In this document: piece after piece, positions 17,211 to 26,143 of the stretch
How the letters are laid out: every line of letters begins with the position of its first letter
Position numbering within the stretch: the stretch's first letter is position 1
DNA from: Aestuariimicrobium soli
GTDB lineage: Bacteria; Actinomycetota; Actinomycetes; Propionibacteriales; Propionibacteriaceae
Reading direction: 5' to 3'
DNA length: 64,000 nucleotides
NCBI RefSeq assembly: GCF_051192575.1
Contig: NZ_JBPJSQ010000007.1
Coordinates: forward strand, 1-64,000
Program-made: the position numbers and the translations under genes
The notes under the pieces: generated by a model
The model's database searches: none
What the model saw: the letters and a program-made list of their open reading frames with translations, nothing else
What the model was told of the DNA's origin: nothing

Positions 17211-17237
17211 TTGGCACTCGATGCGTCCGAGTGCCAC
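17211..17237 (+). promoter_or_regulatory. CIRCE element 2 (HrcA operator)
   Basis: TTGGCACTC-N9-GAGTGCCAC, a second CIRCE 35 bp after the first (start to start). Tandem CIRCE boxes mean heat induction of groEL through HrcA. Confidence 0.88.
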
Positions 17238-17321
17238 CGGCAGGCTTGGTGAGGTCCCCATGGGCCGTCCGTCGCGGGCACCGACCTGGCGTACCGTTTC
17301 CGACGCTGGAGGACTTACCCC

Positions 17322-18947
<1,626 letters not shown>

Positions 18948-18992
18948 TCGGCAACGATCCGAGTCCGGTCGAACCACCGGTCTGAACGACAC

Positions 18993-19030
18993 GCCGACGG
19001 GCGGTCCTCGCAAGAGGGCCGCCCGTCGGC
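18993..19030 (+). terminator. groEL terminator hairpin
   Basis: GCCGACGGGCGG (18993-19004) pairs perfectly with 19019-19030, with an inner CCTC/GAGG stem around GCAA. It is 46 nt after the groEL stop and just before the cutC promoter. Confidence 0.8.
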
Positions 19031-19040
19031 CGTTGTGCGC

Positions 19041-19046
19041 CAGACT
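19041..19046 (+). promoter_or_regulatory. -10 hexamer CAGACT, leaderless start of cutC
   Basis: CAGACT ends 6 nt before the ATG at 19053, supporting that start over the upstream in-frame codons from 19035. Confidence 0.4.
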
Positions 19047-19052
19047 TGTGCC

Positions 19053-19754
19053 ATGTCGGGACTGCTCGAAGTGATTGCTCTGCACGAGAACGATGCGCGC
19101 CGCGCCGAGGAGGGTGGCGCCGACCGGGTCGAACTGCTCGGGTCGATGGACCACGAGGGCATGGCCCCCGAACCAGCGCTGGTCGAGCGCACCCGCGCCG
19201 CCACGTCGATCCAGATTCGTCCGATGGTCAGGCTGCGCGAGGGCTGGTCGACCGACGGGGGAGAGGCGACCCGCCTCAAGGGGCTGATCCGCGCCTACGT
19301 CGACGCCGGCGCCGACGGGGTCGTGGTGGGCTTCCTCAACGGGCTCGGCGAGGTCGACATCGAGGTGGTGCGCGACCTCACCACCGGCATCGGCGTGCCC
19401 TGGACCTTCCACCGCGCCATCGACTGGGCCTTCGACTACCGCAAGGCCTGGTCGACCGTGCTCGGCTTCGAGGGCTTCGACCAAGTGCTGACGGCCGGGT
19501 CGTCCCGGGGGTTGGAGCACGGGTTGGACGAGGTGCTGGCCGTCTGTCGGGACGAGCCTGCGGCCGCGCCGGTCGTGATGGCGGGCGGCGGGCTGAGCGC
19601 CGAGCACGTGCCGTGGCTGGTCAGGGCCGGAGTGCGGGCCTTCCACATCGGCACGCCCGCTCGTCCGGACCGTTCCTACAAAGCGTGGGTCGATGCCTCA
19701 CTGGTGCACAGCTGGCGTGCGTTGATCGACACCGAGATCGGGCACCTCGGCTGA
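19053..19754 (+). CDS. cutC: CutC family protein
   Basis: A 233-aa TIM-barrel protein of the CutC family, historically tied to copper homeostasis in E. coli though that role is disputed. Family landmarks: GGADRVELLGS, IRPMVRLREGW, DGVVVGFLNGLGEVD, TFHRAIDWAFDY and VLTAGSSRGLEHG. It follows groEL after that gene's terminator and has its own leaderless-type promoter. It converges on the AIM24-like gene with 6 bp between the stops. No metal-binding site can be asserted. Confidence 0.88.
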   Translation: MSGLLEVIALHENDARRAEEGGADRVELLGSMDHEGMAPEPALVERTRAATSIQIRPMVRLREGWSTDGGEATRLKGLIRAYVDAGADGVVVGFLNGLGEVDIEVVRDLTTGIGVPWTFHRAIDWAFDYRKAWSTVLGFEGFDQVLTAGSSRGLEHGLDEVLAVCRDEPAAAPVVMAGGGLSAEHVPWLVRAGVRAFHIGTPARPDRSYKAWVDASLVHSWRALIDTEIGHLG

Positions 19755-19760
19755 TCCGGG

Positions 19761-20477
19761 TCAGCTGAACAGGCCCCCGAGCACGCCGCCGCTGGCGCTC
19801 TCGCTGGGAGCGTTCTGGCGCACCCAACCCTGGAACGCGTCGGGGTTGCGGGACTGCAGGAACAGTCGCCCGGGGCCGGTGAACTCGAAGACGAACCCCT
19901 CGCCGGACTTCATGGACTGCAGGGTTCGTCCGCGCACAGCTCGCCGCAGTTCGAAGCGCACCCCCAGGTCGTAGGCGACCACGTGACCCGTGTCGACCAC
20001 CACGGTGTCGCCGGGCTGCAGGTCGACGACGTCGAGGGCACCGTAGACCGACAGCACCACCTGACCGTGGCCCGCGGCGTGCAGGCCGAAACCGCCCTCG
20101 CCGCCGAACAGGTTCGCCATGCCGCCCCACTTGGGGGTGACCTCGGTGCCATGGCTGTTGGCGAGCCAGCAGCCGCGGGTGACGAAGTACGGACGATCCG
20201 GGGTCAGGTCGAGCGCGATCAGATCCCCGGGCAGTACCGCGGAGACGTCGACCCATCCGCCCTGCGGACCGGCCGTGGCGGTGGTGACGAAGAAGGATTC
20301 GCCGGAGAGCACCGAGCGTTTGAGGCCGGCCATCAGCCCGCCGCCGGTGTCGGCGGAGATCTGCAGACCGGCCGAGTGCATCATCATCGAGCCCGACTCG
20401 ATGCGCACCGGTTCACCGGGTGCCAGGTGCAGTCGCGCGACGGCGAACGAGGGCTGGTGACGAATCTGGGTCTGCAT
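19761..20477 (-). CDS. AIM24/TIGR00266 family protein
   Basis: A 238-aa protein of the TIGR00266/AIM24 family: repeated beta-strand fold, opening with FAVARLHLAPGEPVRIESGS and MMMHSAGLQI, then GESFFVTTATAGP and ALDLTPDRPYFVTRGCWLA. Related yeast AIM24 acts in mitochondrial inner-membrane organisation; the bacterial role is unknown. GAGAGG lies before the ATG. The 5' flank (20478-20990) is a decayed gene, so its natural upstream partner may have been lost. Confidence 0.85.
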   Translation of the reverse strand: MQTQIRHQPSFAVARLHLAPGEPVRIESGSMMMHSAGLQISADTGGGLMAGLKRSVLSGESFFVTTATAGPQGGWVDVSAVLPGDLIALDLTPDRPYFVTRGCWLANSHGTEVTPKWGGMANLFGGEGGFGLHAAGHGQVVLSVYGALDVVDLQPGDTVVVDTGHVVAYDLGVRFELRRAVRGRTLQSMKSGEGFVFEFTGPGRLFLQSRNPDAFQGWVRQNAPSESASGGVLGGLFS

Positions 20478-20990
20478 CGGCGGGCCTCTCGGTCGGTGTG
20501 CTGACCCTCATCGTAGGTGCGAGGCCGGTCAGCGTGGGAGAGGTCGCCGACGGGGTGCGAGCGGGCGCTGACGGGGTGGGCGCCGTTGCTGACCCGGTGG
20601 GGCGTCGACGGCGCCAGTACCCGATGATCGCGACCGTGAGCAGGCTCGGCCAGGGCGACCGGGCCCCGGCGGGGGATCACCCGACCGCCGATGACCGGCA
20701 GCCACGAGAACCAGCGCTCGCCCCAGCGCCGGGCCAACCCGACGCAGGCGATCGCCCCGCCCAGTTGGAGCACGTCGAGGGTGAGCACGTAGCGGATCGC
20801 CTCGGGGTTGGACCGGAACAGCGGCGCCAGCGCGAAGCCGGTGTCGGCGCCCGCCAGCATGGCGATGCGCCAGCCGATGGAGGGCAGCACGCTCGCCAAG
20901 CAGCCCCAACTGGCGAGGCTGGCCCAGCGCTGAGGGATGCGACCGGTGGCACCGGGGGCGAGCAGCTTCCGAACGCCAACCCCGGTTGGC
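20413..20990 (-). pseudogene. Remnant of a membrane protein gene (5' truncated, frameshifted)
   Basis: Reading minus strand from about 20985, one frame gives a convincing membrane-protein sequence: KLLAPGATGRIPQRWASL, then GWRIAMLAGADTGFALAP and GERWFSWLPVIGGRVIPRR. Near 20650 the coherent reading jumps to another frame, SLLTVAIIGYWRRRR, which runs to a stop at 20413 inside the AIM24-like gene. There is no start codon with a ribosome site, and the N-terminal part is missing. I read it as a gene broken by 5' deletion plus an indel. A sequencing error could explain the frameshift but not the lost 5' end. Confidence 0.6.
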
Positions 20991-21246
20991 TGCCTCGCTG
21001 GCCGGAGCCCAGGACGACCTGCACTCCCGGGTCGTGCACGCCAACGACGCCATCGATGACGAGACCGTGGCGCTCGCAGGGCGGCTCTACGGCGAGGTCA
21101 CCGAGCGTCGGGTGGCGGTACTGCGGGTGGCCACCCGGCTGTGCCCGTACGGTTTGGTGCGACCCTACGTGGGCGGAGAGTTGCCCGAGTGGGCCGAGGA
21201 TGCCTGCCTGGCGGCCGGTCGGGCCATCGCGGAGTTGGGTCGCTGA
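20986..21246 (+). pseudogene. C-terminal gene fragment
   Basis: An 86-codon open frame with the GC3 pattern of real coding DNA: DDLHSRVVHANDAIDDETVA, then RVAVLRVATRLCPYGLVRPY and ELPEWAEDACLAAGRAIAEL. It begins abruptly where the opposite-strand remnant ends and has only a TTG with no ribosome site. I do not recognise a family. The most economical reading is the 3' end of a gene fused to another remnant by a deletion at about 20985. An intact small gene is possible but less likely. Confidence 0.4.
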
Positions 21247-21278
21247 GGCCCGGCGCCAGGCCTTGGTCGGTGCTGGCC

Positions 21279-21350
21279 TCAGCCGATCGTGAACCCTCAG
21301 CCGATCGTGAACCCTCAGCCGATCGTGACCCTCAGCCGATCGTGAACAGG
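21279..21350. repeat. 18-bp tandem repeat at the alpha-galactosidase stop
   Basis: TCAGCCGATCGTGAACCC occurs at 21279 and 21297, then one base short at 21315, and the gene's own last codons at 21332 continue the series. Each extra copy repeats the final residues and stop of the gene (TIG*). Confidence 0.9.
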
Positions 21351-22489
21351 GCGAGGTCGCGGGCCCCGATCTGCGCGGTGTCGCGTTCCTCGCCCGACCA
21401 GACCTCGGTCACTCGTCCGTAGTCGGTGCCCAGCAGACCGGTCAGGTCGAGCACGTTCTCGGTGCCGTTGTCGACGCGCAGCAGCCCATCGCGCAGCGTG
21501 ATATCGAGCGGACGAGTGGGCTCAGAGAAACTTTCACCCTGACCGAGCACGCCGACCGCGAGCCGACCTCCCGACAGCGGGCGCGCCCACACGTCGAAGC
21601 GGAACTCGCGGTGGATGCGGCGACCCTGCTGCCCGAGCGGGTCCTGGTTGATGGCCACCATGCGCGGGTTGATGAGCAGGTCGGCTACGGCGCGGGTCAT
21701 CGTTCGCACGTCGTTGCCGGCCATCAGCGGGGCGGCCAGCAGCGCCCACAGCCCGACGTGGGAGCGGCACTCGGGCATGCTCAACCCGGGATTGCCGGCC
21801 TGCAGCATGTCGGGATCGTTCCAGGCTCCGGGCCGTGAGAACTGCTCCAGACCTCGCTGGGACTCGGCGAGCCAGCTGACGGAGCGGAAGGAGGGCTCGA
21901 TGTCGGGGGTGGTGCGCCACAGGTTCGCCACGCCGGGGGCCCACTCCCACGGGTTGGTGCGGCCGTACTCCGAGATCGAGTAGACGTAGGTGCGGGGCGA
22001 TTCGGCGATCAGCCCGCCCATGTGTTCGAAGGCCTGGCGGTAGCTGAGCCCGGTGTCGTCGCGGCAGGCCTCGCACCAGTCGTACTTGAGGTAGTCGACG
22101 CCCCACGAGGTGTAGGTGTCGAGGTCGTCGCGCTCGTGGCCGAAGCTGCCCAGCCCCTCGCCCGGATAGGCGTCGTAGATCATGGCGCAGGTGGCTCGTC
22201 CGGGAGTGAGGTACATGCCCAGCTTCAGCCCGCGCTGGTGAATCTGGTCGGCCAGCCAGGCCATGCCCTGCCCGAAGCGGACGGGATCGCTGGTCAGGTA
22301 ACCGTCGGCCGTGCGGCGCGGCGCCTGCCAGCCGTCGTCGATCACCAGGTACTCGTAGCCGGCGTCACGCAGGCCGGTCGAGACGATCAGGTCGGCCATC
22401 TGGACGAGCTGTTGCTCGTCGATCTTGGTGCGGAAGGCGTTCCAGGAGTTCCAGCCCATGGGCGGGGTGGGGCAAGCAGCGAGCGGCAT
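21332..22489 (-). CDS. Alpha-galactosidase (GH27)
   Basis: A 385-aa glycoside hydrolase family 27 enzyme that removes terminal alpha-galactose (or alpha-N-acetylgalactosamine). TPPMGWNSWNAF opens the barrel. YLKYDWC contains the nucleophile D137, and WNDPDML the acid/base D225. The C-terminal beta domain runs from about residue 290. There is no signal peptide, so it should act in the cytoplasm on imported melibiose- or raffinose-type sugars. It diverges from the phosphotransferase gene with 31 bp between start codons. The stop region has been tandemly duplicated (21279-21350). Confidence 0.9.
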   Translation of the reverse strand: MPLAACPTPPMGWNSWNAFRTKIDEQQLVQMADLIVSTGLRDAGYEYLVIDDGWQAPRRTADGYLTSDPVRFGQGMAWLADQIHQRGLKLGMYLTPGRATCAMIYDAYPGEGLGSFGHERDDLDTYTSWGVDYLKYDWCEACRDDTGLSYRQAFEHMGGLIAESPRTYVYSISEYGRTNPWEWAPGVANLWRTTPDIEPSFRSVSWLAESQRGLEQFSRPGAWNDPDMLQAGNPGLSMPECRSHVGLWALLAAPLMAGNDVRTMTRAVADLLINPRMVAINQDPLGQQGRRIHREFRFDVWARPLSGGRLAVGVLGQGESFSEPTRPLDITLRDGLLRVDNGTENVLDLTGLLGTDYGRVTEVWSGEERDTAQIGARDLALFTIG

Positions 22490-22508
22490 GGGCCCAGTCT
22501 GCCTGCCC

Positions 22509-22514
22509 TAGGCT
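22509..22514 (+). promoter_or_regulatory. -10 hexamer TAGGCT, leaderless start
   Basis: TAGGCT ends 6 nt before the GTG at 22521, and no Shine-Dalgarno sequence is present. Confidence 0.55.
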
Positions 22515-22520
22515 CGCGGG

Positions 22521-23465
22521 GTGGACCCGGAATCGACGCTGACCCTGATCGCCCGTCGCCACGACCTGACGGGTGCCTTCAGTCGGCTGACCGAGGGGCA
22601 GACCAACCACGTGTTCACCAATGGACGCGAGGTGGTGCGGTTCGCCCGCGACCCGCTGCGCGGCACGGTCAGCGACGTCGGGGAGTTCGAGCGCGAGGCC
22701 TGGTGCGCCCGGGCGGCCGCCGCGGTCGGGGTACCGACGGTCGAGGTGCTGGTGGTCGACGAACTGCCGGCGGACGACCTCGAGTCGGGGCGCGTGCCGT
22801 ACCAGGTGCAGCGATTCGTCGAGGGCACCCATCCGACGTCTGAGACCCCGGCGTTGTGGGAGCGGCTGGGGGAGTACGCGGCCAGCCTCGCGACGGTGTC
22901 GTTGCGCGATGCGCCCGACGGGCTGTTCAGTCGATTCGGACGAGACCTACCCCTGGCCTGGCAGCGGCACGTGGAGTACAACCTCGCCTCACTCGGCGAT
23001 CGTGGCGACGGGGGCGACGGCGACCGGTTGCTCGCGCTGGGCGTGTACGAACCGGACGATCTCGACTGGTTGGTCGAGCGGACGAACGCCTGCCGGGCCC
23101 CGGGTGGTCGGTTCGGGCTGCACCACGGTGATCTCAATCCAGGCAACGTGCTGGTGCGACCCGACGGGGAACTGGTGCTGATCGACTGGGGGTCGGCCGC
23201 GGCTGGACCGGTGCCCTGGGGCGACCTGGTGCACCTGCACCGCATGGAGCACCTGTCCGGGGACAGGCTGCAGCAGGCGGCGACGTTCGCGGCAGCCTTC
23301 GGGGTCACGGCGGACGAGGTGCACGCCTCGCTCGGTGATCTCGACCTGCTGCAGGCCATGGATCTCGTCCGATGGGCCCTGGATCGGCGCCCGGATCTTC
23401 TGGCTGACCACGTCGAACAGGCGCGGGCGGTGGTCAGGCGGAGGAGCCGGGGTGAGCGTCGGTGA
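22521..23465 (+). CDS. Aminoglycoside phosphotransferase-fold kinase
   Basis: A 314-aa member of the APH/choline kinase superfamily. The catalytic loop LHHGDLNPGNVLV and the metal-binding VLIDWGSAA are intact, so phosphotransfer is plausible. The N-terminal lobe carries NHVFTNGREVVRFARD. Substrate (antibiotic, sugar or small alcohol) cannot be decided; most such chromosomal genes are not resistance determinants. The gene is convergent with the SDR gene and overlaps it by 32 bp at the 3' end. Confidence 0.8.
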   Translation: MDPESTLTLIARRHDLTGAFSRLTEGQTNHVFTNGREVVRFARDPLRGTVSDVGEFEREAWCARAAAAVGVPTVEVLVVDELPADDLESGRVPYQVQRFVEGTHPTSETPALWERLGEYAASLATVSLRDAPDGLFSRFGRDLPLAWQRHVEYNLASLGDRGDGGDGDRLLALGVYEPDDLDWLVERTNACRAPGGRFGLHHGDLNPGNVLVRPDGELVLIDWGSAAAGPVPWGDLVHLHRMEHLSGDRLQQAATFAAAFGVTADEVHASLGDLDLLQAMDLVRWALDRRPDLLADHVEQARAVVRRRSRGERR

Positions 23466-24366
23466 GGCGCTCGGCGACCTCCCAGAGTCGCGCGGCGGTC
23501 TCGGCGTCGGACATACGGCGATTCAGCTTGGCGGCACCTCCGGGGCCGCGCATGCCGAAGAGTCCGGTGGGGCCGAAGTAGTCGCCGCCGGTCTGCAGGG
23601 TCGAGGCCGGAACGGTCGCCGCCATCAGCAGGGGCTCGGCGCCCATGGCGGCCGACTGCCCGAACCTCGACCCGATGGCCGTGACCCGCTTCATCATCGT
23701 GCTGCCGCGGCCGAGGTTGGCGCCGGAGGTCTGCAGGTTGGTGTTGGCGTAGCCGGGGTGGGCGCCGACGCTGGTGAGGGTCCAGTGGTGCTCGCGGGCG
23801 AGTGTGGCGAGGTGGCGGAACAGGTGCACGTCGGCCAGCTTCGACTGGGCGTAGGCCTGCTCGGCCCGGTAGCGGCGGCTCGTCCAGTTCAGGTCGGAGA
23901 AGTCGATCCGCCCGAAGTTGGCCATGCCGCTGGCCATCGTCGCCACGCGCGGTGCGGGGGCTGCATTGAGCAGGGGCAGCAGCCCGACGGTGAGGGCGAA
24001 CGGACCGAAGAAGTTGCTGCCCATCTGCAGTTCGAACCCGTCCTCGGTCTCGATGCGCTCGGGCGGGGTCATCACCCCCGCGTTGTTGACCAACAGGTCG
24101 AGGTGGTCGAGGTCGTCGGTGAGCGAGCGGACGAACGCGCGCACCGAGGTGAGGCTGGACAGGTCGATGATGCGCAGGTCGAGCGACGCGTCGGGGACGT
24201 CGGCGCGGATGGCGTCGATGGCGCGTTCGCCGCGGGTCTGGCTGCGGCAGGCCATGATCACGGTGGCACCGGCCGCGGCCAGGCGCTTGGCGGTGTGGAA
24301 TCCCGTGCCCGAGTTGGCGCCGGTAACGACGGCGGTGCGGCCGCTCTGGTCGGGGACTGCGTACAT
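23434..24366 (-). CDS. Short-chain dehydrogenase/reductase
   Basis: A 310-aa SDR of the retinol-dehydrogenase-like group. Cofactor motif VVTGANSGTGFHTA, then LDLLVNNAGVMTPP, catalytic serine in VATMASGMA and YxxxK in AYAQSKLAD. The basic residue in ACRSQTRGE suggests NADP(H). The substrate is not known. The last 32 bp overlap the convergent phosphotransferase gene. The start lies 66 bp from the divergent M16-like gene. Confidence 0.88.
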   Translation of the reverse strand: MYAVPDQSGRTAVVTGANSGTGFHTAKRLAAAGATVIMACRSQTRGERAIDAIRADVPDASLDLRIIDLSSLTSVRAFVRSLTDDLDHLDLLVNNAGVMTPPERIETEDGFELQMGSNFFGPFALTVGLLPLLNAAPAPRVATMASGMANFGRIDFSDLNWTSRRYRAEQAYAQSKLADVHLFRHLATLAREHHWTLTSVGAHPGYANTNLQTSGANLGRGSTMMKRVTAIGSRFGQSAAMGAEPLLMAATVPASTLQTGGDYFGPTGLFGMRGPGGAAKLNRRMSDAETAARLWEVAERLTDAHPGSSA

Positions 24367-24393
24367 GCCTTCACCGTACTCGCGGTGCGGTGG

Positions 24394-24423
24394 TTGATCG
24401 GGGGGTGGTGGTCCGGCAACAAT
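24394..24423 (+). promoter_or_regulatory. Promoter of the first M16-like gene
   Basis: TTGATC (24394-24399), 18-bp spacer, AACAAT (24418-24423), then 8 nt to the ATG at 24432. Confidence 0.45.
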
Positions 24424-24431
24424 CAGGGCCC

Positions 24432-25919
24432 ATGGACGAGAGCACTGTGGCGGGGCGTTTCTGGAACGGCCTACAGGTCTTCGAGATCGATCCGGTGCAC
24501 ACGAAGCTCGCCACGGCAGTTCTCACCTTTCGGACGGGGGTGGTCGACGAGACCTGGCTGACCGCTGGGTGGACCCACCTGATCGAGCACGGCACGTTGC
24601 ACGGGTTGGGCTCTAGGGGCTTGCAGGTCAATGGGCAGGTCGACCTGCTGCTTACCCAGCTCTGGTTTCAGGGGGCACCCGACGACGTCTGGCGTGCCCT
24701 CCGCATCGTCTGCGAGAGGCTGTCAGAGGGAGGGCCCTCCGACGTCACCCACGAGGTGAACATCCTGACCAAGGAGCGTCACGAGACGGGTGAGGGCACC
24801 GTGGACGGGCTGCTCCTGGCTGAGAGGTTCGGCGCCAGGGGGCCCGGGTTGATCCTGTTCCCCGAACCGGGACTGCCAGCGGCAACATCTACGCTCCTGA
24901 GGGAGTTCGCGCGATCTCGATTCACTGCTGACAACGCGCAACTGGTGGTTGATCGGGCTCTTCCAGACATGGAGCCCCTGCCGCTGCCTCGCGGCGAGCG
25001 ACGGACTCCGGTCCTGCCGAAGAAGCGCACGCTTGGTCGTCAGTGGTTCGAACTGCCGCCGGGCCTGGAGGCCGTGGTGGCAGGAGGCATCGTTCGCCGT
25101 TGCTGGGCAGCTTCGGCTCTCGTGGACCTTCTGAACGACGGTCTGATGAAGATGTTCCGTGACACGTTGGGCTGGTCGTATGCGCCCGAGGCGATCTACC
25201 AGCCCATCAGCGGTACGGACGCCCACGTCATCCTGGTCGTACCGATCGGGCCAGACGTCCTCGGGGCGAGCGCACGCACGGTCGTTGACTGGATCGCTCG
25301 TCAGCGCGGCTCGCTGGCCAGTCAGGCAGCCCTGGATGAGCTGGTCGCGGGCGCCAACCTGTGGGACAGAACAGGGGTCGAGCGGGTGGAGATTGCCGTC
25401 CTTGAGGCGAGCCACGAACTCGTCGGTCTCCCGGATCGCGATCAGCGCGAGGCCCCGTCGCTGACCCTCGAGCAGATCCATGACGAACTCGAACGGCTGT
25501 GGGCGAGCCTGCTGGTGGGAGTTCCCATCGGGGCCGAACCGCCTGACGGTATCGCGGAGAGGGTGGAGGAGGCCACCTGCGGCCTCTCAGGTAAGTACTT
25601 CCCCATGCTGGGACGAGGCCTGCGAGGTCACGGCTGGATGTTGGACGGCACCAGGTTGTCGGCGGGAGCCAAGGGCGGGCCTCATCGGGTCATCGATCTT
25701 CGTGCGGTGATCGGGCTGACGCGACATCCCGACGGAGGCATGCTCATCGTTGCCGAGGACGGATTGGTCACAGTGTTCGAGCCCCGGTTGGTTCGCGACG
25801 GCGTGAAGCTGGGCCATCGGATCGCCGAACTCGTCCCTGAGGCTGTGCACGTACCAGGTCCCGAGCGACCTGCGGAGGAGGTGCCAGATGCTCCAAGCCT
25901 TTTGGCGCGTTGGTTCTGA
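24432..25919 (+). CDS. M16 peptidase-like protein, first paralogue
   Basis: A 495-aa divergent member of the M16 (pitrilysin/processing peptidase) fold. The inverted zinc motif HxxEH is H49-L-I-E52-H53 in GWTHLIEHGTLHG, and a candidate third ligand is E115 in ILTKER. A second domain carries FRDTLGWSYAPEA, like the Arg/Tyr motif of M16 C-domains. The last ~150 residues form an extra beta-rich region (RHPDGGMLIVAEDGLVTVFE) that is not part of standard M16. No signal peptide or membrane anchor. Its paralogue follows on the same strand, so they may act as a pair. Confidence 0.65.
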   Translation: MDESTVAGRFWNGLQVFEIDPVHTKLATAVLTFRTGVVDETWLTAGWTHLIEHGTLHGLGSRGLQVNGQVDLLLTQLWFQGAPDDVWRALRIVCERLSEGGPSDVTHEVNILTKERHETGEGTVDGLLLAERFGARGPGLILFPEPGLPAATSTLLREFARSRFTADNAQLVVDRALPDMEPLPLPRGERRTPVLPKKRTLGRQWFELPPGLEAVVAGGIVRRCWAASALVDLLNDGLMKMFRDTLGWSYAPEAIYQPISGTDAHVILVVPIGPDVLGASARTVVDWIARQRGSLASQAALDELVAGANLWDRTGVERVEIAVLEASHELVGLPDRDQREAPSLTLEQIHDELERLWASLLVGVPIGAEPPDGIAERVEEATCGLSGKYFPMLGRGLRGHGWMLDGTRLSAGAKGGPHRVIDLRAVIGLTRHPDGGMLIVAEDGLVTVFEPRLVRDGVKLGHRIAELVPEAVHVPGPERPAEEVPDAPSLLARWF

Positions 25920-25948
25920 CACGCACCGGCGGTTGTCGGCCAATGGCG

Positions 25949-26019
25949 GTCAGGATGCAGCAGCACAGGCCGAGCGTTCCCTGCTGCGCAACGCCTCCTC
26001 TGTGGTGCTGCATCCTGAC
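25949..26019 (+). terminator. Composite hairpin between the two M16-like genes
   Basis: 20-bp arms (25949-25968 and 26000-26019) with one mismatch, plus an inner GCGTT/AACGC stem. It begins 29 nt after the first gene's stop. The paralogues are therefore probably separate transcripts. Confidence 0.55.
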
Positions 26020-26079
26020 CACTGAGTCCGTTGGTGCCCGGTCGTCCGGGCTGGGCGTGACGCCACTCGGTGATGGTGC

Positions 26080-26108
26080 TTGACAAGGTCTTCTCCCGTC
26101 GTGAGAGT
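26080..26108 (+). promoter_or_regulatory. Promoter of the second M16-like gene
   Basis: A perfect -35 TTGACA (26080-26085), 17-bp spacer and GAGAGT (26103-26108), exactly 6 nt before an ATG at 26115. This argues that 26115 is the original start, in a different frame from the downstream open frame. Confidence 0.6.
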
Positions 26109-26143
26109 GGCCGCATGTCGCAGGTCGAGCCCGAGGAACGGGT

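Noticed and set aside
22521..23465. Antibiotic resistance gene (aminoglycoside phosphotransferase)
   Set aside because: The fold is shared by many metabolic kinases. There is no mobile context and no specific similarity that I can assert to a known resistance enzyme.
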